Positions 1 through 6,736 of a DNA stretch of 12,837 bases are shown here, piece by piece. Numbering within the stretch: position 1 is the first letter of the stretch; each line of letters starts with the position of its first letter. The stretch is taken from NCBI GenBank assembly GCA_964585575.1, contig CAZPEM010000099.1:1-12837 (forward strand). Direction: 5' to 3'. Source of the stretch: UBA4655 sp964585575 (GTDB taxonomy: Bacteria; Planctomycetota; Planctomycetia; Pirellulales; UBA1268). Made by a program: the position numbers and the translations under genes. The notes below the pieces were generated by a model, which did no database searches, had not been told where the DNA came from, and saw nothing but the letters and a program-made list of their open reading frames with translations.

Positions 1-208
1 CGATGTCGACCTGCGTCGGGCCGCGGTAGTCGGCGCCCTGGTTCGCCTCGGTCAGGTCGTGGTAGGCCACGCCGGCGTCGCCGGCGTCGAAGTCCTCGGC
101 TTCGATGACGCCGGGAATTCGGCGAGGACCGCCGCGAAACGGCTCGCCGGCAACCCCTGCGCCGACGAGAAGCAGGGACAGGAACCAGCCTGGGTGGTGG
201 AGTCGCAT
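1..208 (-). CDS. Secreted protein with CBM6-like carbohydrate-binding start (partial)
   Basis: Only the first 69 codons are present; the gene runs off the left edge. The ATG at 206-208 is preceded by a GGAGG about 7 bases upstream, which fixes the start. Residues 1-21 form a signal peptide (basic MRLHH, then a hydrophobic FLSLLLVGAGVAG), so the product is exported. Residues 31-69 contain IPGVIEAEDFDAG, GVAYHD, NQGADYR and VDI, the pattern at the start of CBM6-type carbohydrate-binding modules (the E-A-E-x-F and the AYHD...N.G..YR segments). Such modules usually sit on glycoside hydrolases or other secreted carbohydrate-active or sugar-binding proteins; the catalytic part, if any, lies outside the window. 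The family call is from motif recognition, and the overall activity is unknown. A TATACT hexamer about 70 bases upstream could be its promoter. Confidence 0.72.
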   Translation of the reverse strand, partial: MRLHHPGWFLSLLLVGAGVAGEPFRGGPRRIPGVIEAEDFDAGDAGVAYHDLTEANQGADYRGPTQVDI

Positions 209-273
209 CGCAGGGCCTCCAGGGAGCGTGCGGAATGTGTCCGGGGTGCATGGGACGGCCCGGAACGGTGGCA

Positions 274-279
274 AGTATA
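274..279 (-). promoter_or_regulatory. Candidate -10 element for the CBM6-like gene
   Basis: On the minus strand the hexamer TATACT (5 of 6 matches to TATAAT) lies about 65 bases upstream of the ATG at 208, in the gap between two minus-strand genes. I see no convincing -35 at 17 bases, so this is a weak motif-only call. Confidence 0.3.
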
Positions 280-323
280 TCCGTCTATCCGGATTCGGCC
301 CGCAGTATCCCCGTGGGGAACAG

Positions 324-1346
324 TCAGTTTCGGCCGCGAACGAGGCGACGGACGAGCGGCACGAAGGCCGGGATGGCCACGAGGCCCAAAAACACGATCA
401 CGAGCCGCTGGTTTGCAAGCTCCCGAGCACGAAATGTATCTGCGAACAGGGAATCTCCTCCGCGTGCCAGTTTGCCATCGTCGACGTCGAGTACCGCGGC
501 GGATAGTTCCGGTGGTTGGCGTACGGGGGCCCTCTCCAAGTGGCCATCCGCGATGAGAACACGTCGAGGCAGTGGCACGGAAGCGTCCCACAGCACGGTG
601 TTCGAGGGAATGCGGTGCTCGCTCAGCTCGCCCGTCAAGTACGCGACTGCCTCGTCAAACGACACGTCCTGCGGCGCCATCCAGTTGTCGATAGGCGTCG
701 CCTCGATCACGCATGCCGTTCGGGTCAGCCCATCGGGAATGTCGCCGGGCTGCCGGGGCGTCGCACCAGGCCAAAACGCCCGCTTCCCGATGATGGCAAG
801 GTAGGGCGTCGCGTGAGGCGGGGCAGATCGTTTTCGTCGATGAGCTGCGCACTGATACACATCGACCCGCCCGGCCAACGTCGCATTGTGCGGGCTGTTC
901 CAGGGTTCATGGAAGCGATAGTCGGAATGGACGTCGGCGTATGTCCGGCCAAGATACGGAAGAATCAGCACTCGCCAGCTGTGCATCGGGGTGCCGTGCT
1001 CGTCGGCCACGTACGCCGGCGGATAATGTCCATGGTCGTCGGCATAGTGGATGATTGCAGATCCGATGGCCCGCAGGCGATTCGCGCATTCAGTGGAGTC
1101 GTGCATCCACGGCGGGTGTCCATATCGCGGCGCAAACGCAATCATCAAGGCCGGAATCACGAGGCCGGCCACGAGCGATGCGATCGGACGATTGATGAAG
1201 ACCACGGCTGCACCGCTCGCGATGAATGCGAGGGCGTAGCCGATCCCGGCATCACCCACGAGCGACAGGCTGATCGCCAGGAGGGCGATAGCCCACGCGC
1301 CGGCCAGTGCACACATGACGACGGATGCAGTGGACTGTCTTTTCAA
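324..1346 (-). CDS. DUF1559-type membrane protein
   Basis: A 340-residue protein of the planctomycete DUF1559 family, whose function is unknown. The hallmark segment is at about residues 87-130: STECANRLRAIG, HYADDHGHYPPAY, SWRVLILPYLG and then YRFHEPWNSPHN, the typical 'nn..ALHNYHD..G.FPPA....SWR..LLPYLE...L...f...PWDSP.N' layout. A later VIEAT...WMAPQD segment also fits. The protein lacks the type IV pilin-like leader that many DUF1559 proteins carry. Instead it has two or three hydrophobic segments in residues 8-70 and one at about 312-330, so it is probably membrane-anchored at both ends. The frame opens at a TTG (1344-1346) with GAGG about 10 bases upstream; an ATG at residue 11 (1314-1316) is the alternative start but has no ribosome site. 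An in-frame TGA lies 11 codons upstream of the TTG, so no longer start is likely. It stands alone between intergenic gaps of 115 and 153 bases. Confidence 0.85.
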   Translation of the reverse strand: MKRQSTASVVMCALAGAWAIALLAISLSLVGDAGIGYALAFIASGAAVVFINRPIASLVAGLVIPALMIAFAPRYGHPPWMHDSTECANRLRAIGSAIIHYADDHGHYPPAYVADEHGTPMHSWRVLILPYLGRTYADVHSDYRFHEPWNSPHNATLAGRVDVYQCAAHRRKRSAPPHATPYLAIIGKRAFWPGATPRQPGDIPDGLTRTACVIEATPIDNWMAPQDVSFDEAVAYLTGELSEHRIPSNTVLWDASVPLPRRVLIADGHLERAPVRQPPELSAAVLDVDDGKLARGGDSLFADTFRARELANQRLVIVFLGLVAIPAFVPLVRRLVRGRN

Positions 1347-1448
1347 TGCGGCGCATCCTCGTGAAAGGCCCGGCAGTCACGCAAGGCCGGCCAGCGTTTT
1401 GCCGCACCGCGGAACGACGACGTCGATCCGTTCGCGGCCGACCGACAG

Positions 1449-1462
1449 ACCGTACCACACGC
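1449..1462 (-). promoter_or_regulatory. Candidate promoter-like motif upstream of the DUF1559 gene
   Basis: On the minus strand this reads GCGTGTGGTACGGT, about 100 bases upstream of the TTG start at 1346. Thirteen of 14 bases recur upstream of the DUF3127 gene (8283-8296), also on the minus strand. A shorter TACGGT lies at a similar distance upstream of the FkbM-like gene (7735-7740). The shape TGTGGTA...T resembles an extended -10, but no clear -35 is present. Confidence 0.22.
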
Positions 1463-1499
1463 CGCGATCACGAGTCTGCCGCAACCAGTCGGGGTCGCC

Positions 1500-2297
1500 T
1501 CACGCGTTCGTGTTGTCGGTTCGCCGGAAACCTGCCTTTTCATGTCGCCTCGCCACCAAAACGTGGTTGCAGGAGTGGTCTTTCGCCGTGCACCCGTCGT
1601 CGTAGCCGCTCGCGAGCAATTCCGTCCTGAAGGCCATCGACTCGAGCCGATCCATCATCGGCTTGCAGTACGGGTGTCTCGCCGGCGGCTGGGTCCACGT
1701 GTGCATCCCCGGGATCCGGAGTTCACCACGGGTCACCCGGGCCAGTTCCTCGACACTCCGCAGATGAAAGTCAAGGTCGAACTCACTGCCGTCGTGCATG
1801 CCGCCGTCGGCAAGCGGTGCGTAGACCATCAGGAAGTTGGCGGTCACGACGAGGTCGAACGATCGGTCGGAAAACGGGAGCGCCGGCAAGCCACCGGCCA
1901 CGTACCGCCCCTCGCCGCGTCTTTGTCGGTAATCGGCCGAGAAGCGGTCGAGGGCGGCGTACTTCGCCCGGTAGAAGGCCTCGAGGTCTTCGTAGACGAG
2001 CGAGCCGGGATTGCGGCGGACCTGCTCACGGCATGCGTCGATGTCGGCCCTGCCCTGGGCGGTGATCGTGTCGGGGTCGCCCCCGTAGAGCGGATCGCAG
2101 CCGGTCACGTCGAGGCCCGCCGCGGGTGCCTCGGCGACGAAGCTTCCGGGGCCGCTCGCCACGTCGAGGATCGAGAGGTCCCGCAACTGATCGGGATCGA
2201 GGGCGAGCATTTCCAGGTACTCGGCCATCGTGCGACCGAAGAAGGCGACGCTCCGGAGCGTGAATCTGTCCGGCGAAGCTGGATGGGGCGTGCTCAT
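1500..2297 (-). CDS. Class I SAM-dependent methyltransferase
   Basis: A 265-residue Rossmann-type methyltransferase. The SAM-binding motif I is ILDVASGPGSF (residues 43-53), and an acidic residue after strand 2 lies in VTGCDPLY (D68). A motif like 'lPFsd.sFDlV......l' is at 138-160 (LPALPFSDRSFDLVVTANFL). Residues 72-130 form an unusually long charged insert between the second strand and that motif. The acceptor substrate is not recognisable. The ATG (2295-2297) overlaps the stop of the upstream methyltransferase gene by four bases (ATGA), which implies translational coupling and a shared operon. The frame after its TGA stays open for a further 39 codons, giving a plausible peptide (see findings). 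The two genes may modify the same glycan or lipid acceptor, but that is inferred only from context. Confidence 0.82.
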   Translation of the reverse strand: MSTPHPASPDRFTLRSVAFFGRTMAEYLEMLALDPDQLRDLSILDVASGPGSFVAEAPAAGLDVTGCDPLYGGDPDTITAQGRADIDACREQVRRNPGSLVYEDLEAFYRAKYAALDRFSADYRQRRGEGRYVAGGLPALPFSDRSFDLVVTANFLMVYAPLADGGMHDGSEFDLDFHLRSVEELARVTRGELRIPGMHTWTQPPARHPYCKPMMDRLESMAFRTELLASGYDDGCTAKDHSCNHVLVARRHEKAGFRRTDNTNA

Positions 2298-3061
2298 GCC
2301 TCCCGATCCTTCGTGAACGCCATGAGCCGGTGGAAGCCGGTCGTGTCCCGGAACAACTCACGCGGTTGCCGATGAAACCGAGCCTCGAGGGCCATGCCTG
2401 CGACAGCCTCGCCGGTTTCCGGAAAATCCCGCTGGATCACGTGCTCGATGGTGCTGGCCAAGCCTTCCGGAGGCATGCCCGTCCAAGCACGCCGCATCAT
2501 CCCGATGTAGTGCTCCAGGTACTCCTCCCGGGTCTCGCCATCTCGCCTGAAGACGTCGGCGAAGAGCAGGGAGCCGCGCGGAGCGAGCCTCGCGTGAGCC
2601 AGCCGGAAGAAATCCTGCTTTTCCCGGGCCGGGAGGTGGTGGACCGCATAGCTCGCCAGGATCACGTCGAAGGTCTTCGCGTCAGATCCCGAGCCTTCCG
2701 TCACGTACGCCAGCATGTCGGCCTCGACGAGCCGGACTTGGAACCGTGCTGCAGCCAGTTCATCCCGGGCCTTGCCGAGTGCGGTCTGCGACGCATCGAT
2801 CCCCGTGTAGGCCCAGAGCCCGGTCGAGTCGAATGTGCCCTTGATGAACCCCGCGTCCCCGCAGCCCAGGTCGAGCAGCGCGAAGGGGCCCGGGTGACGC
2901 ATGAGAACCCACTCTCTGGCGGCGTTGAAGATCTCCCGATGGGCCATCCAGTTGGCATCCACGATCGACCGGTAGACGTGCCACTGGTTGAACCACCGGG
3001 TCGCTTCCTCGGGTGCGTGGCGGGGCTGTTGCGCGTTGGCGGATGGCATGCTCATGGGCAC
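2294..3061 (-). CDS. Class I SAM-dependent methyltransferase, first gene of a coupled pair
   Basis: A 255-residue methyltransferase. Motif I is ALLDLGCGDAGF (residues 61-72), the motif II acidic residue is in TGIDAS (D89), motif III-like VEADML is at 112-117, and motif IV-like FDVILASYAVHHL is at 131-143, followed by LAPRGSLLFADVFRR. The last two segments are typical of small-molecule, UbiE-like or glycan O-methyltransferases. The longest frame opens at GTG (3059-3061). ATG codons at residues 3 (3053-3055) and 5 are alternatives, and no strong ribosome site marks any of them. A short GC-rich inverted repeat covers the start region (3056-3071). It is the first gene of a two-gene unit, overlapping the next by four bases. 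It diverges from the FkbM gene at 3229 across about 165 bases. Confidence 0.82.
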   Translation of the reverse strand: MPMSMPSANAQQPRHAPEEATRWFNQWHVYRSIVDANWMAHREIFNAAREWVLMRHPGPFALLDLGCGDAGFIKGTFDSTGLWAYTGIDASQTALGKARDELAAARFQVRLVEADMLAYVTEGSGSDAKTFDVILASYAVHHLPAREKQDFFRLAHARLAPRGSLLFADVFRRDGETREEYLEHYIGMMRRAWTGMPPEGLASTIEHVIQRDFPETGEAVAGMALEARFHRQPRELFRDTTGFHRLMAFTKDREA

Positions 3062-3071
3062 TAGCGTGCCC
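3056..3071. repeat. Short inverted repeat over the methyltransferase start
   Basis: The arms GGGCAC and GTGCCC are separated by TAGC. In the minus-strand message this would be a 6-bp GC-rich hairpin immediately 5' of the ATG at 3055 and overlapping the GTG at 3061. It could occlude ribosome binding or be a protein-binding site; it could also be chance. Confidence 0.4.
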
Positions 3072-3155
3072 GACGGAGCGGGCCTTGGCTAGCGGCCTTT
3101 TCCTGGATTGCCGCCGCCGGGAACACTCTCGCGATGCTCGGGGTCGGAAGTGCCG

Positions 3156-3184
3156 TTGACCGTGGGCCGGCCACGGGCTATTCC
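3156..3184 (+). promoter_or_regulatory. Candidate sigma70-type promoter for the FkbM gene
   Basis: TTGACC (3156-3161) and TATTCC (3179-3184) are separated by exactly 17 bases and end about 45 bases before the GTG at 3229. The -35 matches 5 of 6 and the -10 only 3 of 6, so this is a plausible but weak call. Confidence 0.33.
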
Positions 3185-3228
3185 CCCCTCTCCGGTCCAC
3201 GTGGCTTTCGCATGCCGAGGTGCTTTCC

Positions 3229-3906
3229 GTGGCATTCGCCGAGATCGATACCGAGCGGCTGAAGCATTTTCGTGAACAGGGATTCGCTCCTCGCCTGATC
3301 TTCGACGTCGGGGCCTCGGACGGGGCGTGGTCCGCGAGTGTGGCGGAGGTCTTTCCCGACAGCCTGTATCACCTGTTCGAGCCCCTGGCCGACGAGGAGG
3401 CGACGTATCGGGAGCCTCTCGCGCGACGGCTGCAGAGTCATCCCCACTGGACGCTCCATCGCGTGGCGCTCGGAAGCTCCGAGGGCTTCGTCGACTTTCG
3501 GCAGGCGACGCACGCATGCGGCAGCACGTCCTTGCCGGTGGATTCGTGCGACGGCTTGTTTCGCACCGTTCGCCTGCCACAGACGACGCTCGACACGGTC
3601 ATCGCTCGCTGCGGCGACGTGCCGGCGTTCGTGAAGATGGACATCCAGGGGGGCGAACTCGACGCACTCAAGGGCCTGCAGCGGCACCTGGGCGAAGTCG
3701 AATTGCTTCTCCTGGAGACCTGGCTCAGTCGCTCGTATGGGGGCATCAACCCGCTGCTCCTCGAAGTGATGAATCATCTCGCTCCCCAGGGCTTCTTTCC
3801 GATCGACCTGGCCGGCTCGTATCGCGACGAACGAGGCAACCTTCTCTCGCAGGACGTGTTTTTCGTCAATCGTGCGTCGCCGCTGGCGAAGGGCTACTTG
3901 TTTTGA
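3229..3906 (+). CDS. FkbM-family methyltransferase
   Basis: A 225-residue SAM-dependent methyltransferase of the FkbM family, which typically O-methylates sugars or polyketide-type acceptors. Motif I is IFDVGASDGAWS (about residues 24-35), and the ribose-binding acidic residue is in LFEP (E51). The family's characteristic K-x-D-[IV]-[EQ]-G-x-E segment is present as KMDIQGGE (136-143), followed by ALKGL. The C-terminus ends GNLLSQDVFFV. I chose the GTG at 3229 because GAGG (3217-3220) sits 8 bases upstream; a GTG at 3220 is in frame but has no ribosome site. Sequence similarity shows it is a paralogue of the C-terminal domain of the next gene (shared GAS.G.WS...A.VFP.S and the RD..G.L.Q.DV.FV ending). 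The next gene starts 71 bases downstream on the same strand with the same style of start, so they probably form one operon. Confidence 0.88.
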   Translation: MAFAEIDTERLKHFREQGFAPRLIFDVGASDGAWSASVAEVFPDSLYHLFEPLADEEATYREPLARRLQSHPHWTLHRVALGSSEGFVDFRQATHACGSTSLPVDSCDGLFRTVRLPQTTLDTVIARCGDVPAFVKMDIQGGELDALKGLQRHLGEVELLLLETWLSRSYGGINPLLLEVMNHLAPQGFFPIDLAGSYRDERGNLLSQDVFFVNRASPLAKGYLF

Positions 3907-3977
3907 AGTCGCAGCTCCTCGCCGCCGCCGGCGTGACGAGGCGTTTTCCCGGGCACGCCGCCCACGAGGTGGATCCA

Positions 3978-6464
3978 GTGAATTCATCAGCCACGCACCA
4001 GTTGCGGCGTGAGTCATGGCATCCCCGCGAGGAATCGCGGGTGATGACGATCAGAGCGGGCGACGAAGGCAGCGCGAGGCTGCGCAGCTTCTTTCAGTGC
4101 GAAACTGCCGCCGGCAGGGTGTTTCGCTGGAGCGAACCCGTGGCCACGATCGACCTCCGGCTGCCGCCGGACGACTACATCGTGCGGCTGGACACGGCCG
4201 CGCTGCGCGGCTGCACTTCGCGGCTGCCACTCGCCATCTTTTGGAACGACGAGCAGATTGCCGACCCTGACATCGTTGCGTCGGGGCCCGAGGTGTGGTT
4301 TCGCGTGCCGCGAGACCGATGTCTCGAAGGCTGGTCCCAGGGCATGATGCTGGTCGTGGAGCCGCTGGCGGCAGCGTCGCCCGACAGCCGTCTGCTCGGT
4401 TTGCCCCTGGTCGATCTGCATGTTTTTGTCGACGCGAGTCGTGCACTGCCCGCCGGCAAGGACAACGCGGTCCGCCGACTGTTCGGCCGCAGGAGAAAGT
4501 CGTGGCAGGGCCCCGCGCCGCACCTGCCGAGCTGGGCGATCAAGGGCATGCGAACGCTGCATGCCCAAGATGTGTCGTGGTCCCAGGAGTGTTCGCGTAC
4601 GGAACCGGCTTCCGCGGATGCCGACGATGCCGCACCCGACCCGCCGCCGCGCGTCGCCTGTGATGCGGTCGTCGTGGTTCCGGACGAGATCAATTCGCGG
4701 CACGGAACGGGCCTGCTCCTGCAATACATGTTTCCGAGCTTGCGCGAAATGGCGGTGGTCCAGTCGTCCGACTTCTCGGCGGGGGATCCCGTTCCGACGG
4801 CCGTCACGTGGAAGCTTCCTGCGGGGCTGTCACGGATGGAAACGTATCGCTGCATGTACGACTGGTTCCATCACTCCCCTCCCAGCCGCGCCTATGTCGT
4901 GCCATACCAGCCGGCCGATCTTCAGGCGTCGCTGGCCCTCCGCCACCTCTTCGGCACGCGTTTGGTCCTTCACGTGATGGACGACAATACGCTGATCGGC
5001 CATGGCATTCCGTGCAGTCTGATGGCCGAGGTGATCGCGAATAGCGAGGTGCGTTTCGCGATCTCGCCCGAGATGCGGACGATGTACGAACAGCGGTTCG
5101 GCAGAAAGTTCTACCTACTGCCGCCGGTCGTCGCTCGAGGCCTGGTCGAGGTGCCGTTTGCACGGCAGGGGCCGACGGCGGAGCGGGGTGTGGTCATCGG
5201 CAACGTATGGAGCGCCGAGTGGATTGAGCACATGGTCCGCACCATTGGCGACAGCGGGGTGGAGCTCGACTGGTTCTGCAACAACCCGAAGATCCCGTGG
5301 GTCGCCGACAATCGCCGAAGATTGGCCGAGGCCGGCGTCTTCGTGCGCGAGCCTCTGTGGGGCGAGGAGTTGGTCGGTGAACTCCGCAGGAGACCGTTTC
5401 TCGTGCTGCCGACCGGGCTGCCGACCGACCGTTCGGCGCGGGCCATCGCGGACTTGAGCTTGCCGAGCCGGGTCGTCTTTCACGCGGCCGCGGTCCGCAC
5501 GCCGATCCTGGTGCTCGGCGGAGCGTCTACGGCCGTCGCCAGGTTCGTCGAGCGATTCGAACTCGGCAGCGTCGCCCCGTACGAGCCGCAGGCGCTCCGC
5601 GAGGCCGTCGCGAAGTTGAGCGATGCCGGGACGGGGCGACGGATCCGTGCGACGTGCGATCGACTCGCGCCGCACTTCGCGGCGGGCGACGTCGACCGCT
5701 GGATCTGGAATTCGATGGAAGTCCGCCGACCCGCCGACGAGCGGTTCGAGTCGCTCTGGCCGCCCGAGAACGCCCTTGCCGACTACGTGCCGCCCGATCC
5801 GCCGCAGGAGATGGCTTGGCCCCGTCATCCTGCCTGGCAGATGCTCGCCCGCCATGCCCGCAACGGCGGACGACCGCAGACGATTCTCGACATCGGCGCC
5901 TCCACGGGGATGTGGTCCCAGATGGCGGCGAGCGTGTTCCCCGAGAGCCACTTCGTGCTCTGCGAGCCCCTGTTCAGCCGCTACCCCGAGCACGTGATCC
6001 GATACTATCTCGACGGACTGCCCAGTTACGAGGTGCACGAAAAAGGAGTGACGAACACGTGCGGCCAGGCGAGCATCCTGGTTTCCGACAGTCTGTTTGG
6101 CAGTTCGCTGCTGGCGGTCGATGACGTGCACGGCGCCGCGCGCCGTGTGTCGATCGAGTGCACCACGGTCGACAAGCTCGATGAACTGCGGAACTGGGAC
6201 GGGCCGATCTTGCTCAAGGCCGACGTTCAGTTCGCGGAGCACCTGGTGATCGAAGGTGCGGCGAAGGCGTTGCAGACGAAGGTCGACGCCGTGTTCCTGG
6301 AACTCAGCTTCGCCCGCGGCCATGAGCAGGCCAAGACCTACGTCGAGATGTGCAGCCTGATGGATGGCCTGGGGTTCGAGCTGTTCGACGAGGCCGAGGG
6401 GTGGCGCGATCCACGAACCGGAAAACTCGAGCAGAAGGACGTTTTGTTCGTCAGGAAGAAATGA
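3978..6464 (+). CDS. Glycosyltransferase-like / FkbM methyltransferase fusion protein
   Basis: An 828-residue multidomain protein. The GTG at 3978 is preceded by GAGG (3966-3969) with 8-base spacing, within a stretch closely complementary to the 16S 3' end; ATG at residue 23 (4044) is a weaker alternative. Residues about 23-155 form an unassigned, beta-rich-looking domain (SFFQCETAAGRVFRWSE, LPPDDYIVRLDT). A basic, then acidic/proline-rich linker follows. Residues about 228-600 look like a GT-B-type glycosyltransferase: VVVVPDEINSRHGTG, LVLHVMDDNT (D335, D336), SEVRFAISPEMRTMYEQRFG, VVIGNVWS, RTPILVLGGAST and ELGSVAPYEPQALREAV. Residues about 620-828 are an FkbM-like methyltransferase: ILDIGASTGMWS (D638) and LCEPL (E663), ending KLEQKDVLFVRKK. 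Its catalytic-region motif reads KADVQFAE (747-754), where the neighbouring FkbM has KMDIQGGE, so the usual Gly is Phe. A plausible role is adding a sugar and methylating a glycan in one polypeptide; the substrate is unknown. Confidence 0.78.
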   Translation: MNSSATHQLRRESWHPREESRVMTIRAGDEGSARLRSFFQCETAAGRVFRWSEPVATIDLRLPPDDYIVRLDTAALRGCTSRLPLAIFWNDEQIADPDIVASGPEVWFRVPRDRCLEGWSQGMMLVVEPLAAASPDSRLLGLPLVDLHVFVDASRALPAGKDNAVRRLFGRRRKSWQGPAPHLPSWAIKGMRTLHAQDVSWSQECSRTEPASADADDAAPDPPPRVACDAVVVVPDEINSRHGTGLLLQYMFPSLREMAVVQSSDFSAGDPVPTAVTWKLPAGLSRMETYRCMYDWFHHSPPSRAYVVPYQPADLQASLALRHLFGTRLVLHVMDDNTLIGHGIPCSLMAEVIANSEVRFAISPEMRTMYEQRFGRKFYLLPPVVARGLVEVPFARQGPTAERGVVIGNVWSAEWIEHMVRTIGDSGVELDWFCNNPKIPWVADNRRRLAEAGVFVREPLWGEELVGELRRRPFLVLPTGLPTDRSARAIADLSLPSRVVFHAAAVRTPILVLGGASTAVARFVERFELGSVAPYEPQALREAVAKLSDAGTGRRIRATCDRLAPHFAAGDVDRWIWNSMEVRRPADERFESLWPPENALADYVPPDPPQEMAWPRHPAWQMLARHARNGGRPQTILDIGASTGMWSQMAASVFPESHFVLCEPLFSRYPEHVIRYYLDGLPSYEVHEKGVTNTCGQASILVSDSLFGSSLLAVDDVHGAARRVSIECTTVDKLDELRNWDGPILLKADVQFAEHLVIEGAAKALQTKVDAVFLELSFARGHEQAKTYVEMCSLMDGLGFELFDEAEGWRDPRTGKLEQKDVLFVRKK

Positions 6465-6502
6465 GTCGCCGAGTCTTTGCGACGCCTTCAATTCCCAGTG
6501 CA

Positions 6503-6736
6503 TCAGTCGCGTCGCATACCGTCGGAGGACGTTGCCGCCGCGTCCCGGTTCACCGCGGACCGGCTGATCCACCGGACATGATCGGCACGCCGATCGCATC
6601 CGAGGCGTGCGGGCACGGTGCCGATGTCGCCGCCGACGATCACTTCCAGGTCTGTGGAATCCGTGCCGAATGTGCGGCGAATCGTCTCGCCGAGAAGATC
6701 GGGATCACCCGTGGCGTATATGATGAGCGAGATCAC
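6503..6736 (-). pseudogene. GT2 glycosyltransferase N-terminal fragment
   Basis: The GTG start (6734-6736) overlaps the stop of the upstream FkbM-like gene (GTGA). The 77-residue frame begins ISLIIYATGDPDLLGETIRR and continues TDLEVIVGGD, then VRWISRSAVNRDAAA. This matches the nucleotide-binding start of GT2 glycosyltransferases (beta-1 'vSvii.t', the 'LletirSv' helix, 'dlEvIvvdd', and the later 'N.g...A.N.g' region). GT2 enzymes normally run 230 residues or more and carry a DxD motif; here the frame stops at 6503, only 38 bases before the end of the converging fusion gene. I read it as a 5' remnant of a once complete glycosyltransferase gene. A small functional protein coupled to the gene upstream is possible but less likely. 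No downstream frame restores the family pattern. Confidence 0.55.

Noticed and set aside
52..591. 179-codon minus-strand frame at the left edge
   Set aside because: Arginine/proline/serine-rich shadow. The true minus-strand gene here uses another frame and starts at 208 with a signal peptide and CBM6-like motif.
3327..3977. Open frame extending the fusion protein 217 codons upstream
   Set aside because: It overlaps the well-supported FkbM gene in another frame, has arginine/glycine/proline-rich shadow composition, and the GTG at 3978 has an excellent ribosome site.
6478..6516. 8-bp inverted repeat (TGCGACGC / GCGTCGCA) between convergent ends, possible terminator
   Set aside because: The loop is 23 bases, there is no T-tract on either side, and the right arm lies inside the GT2 fragment; chance is a sufficient explanation.
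5115..6599. 494-codon open frame on the minus strand
   Set aside because: Antisense shadow of the glycosyltransferase-FkbM fusion, with no recognisable domain.
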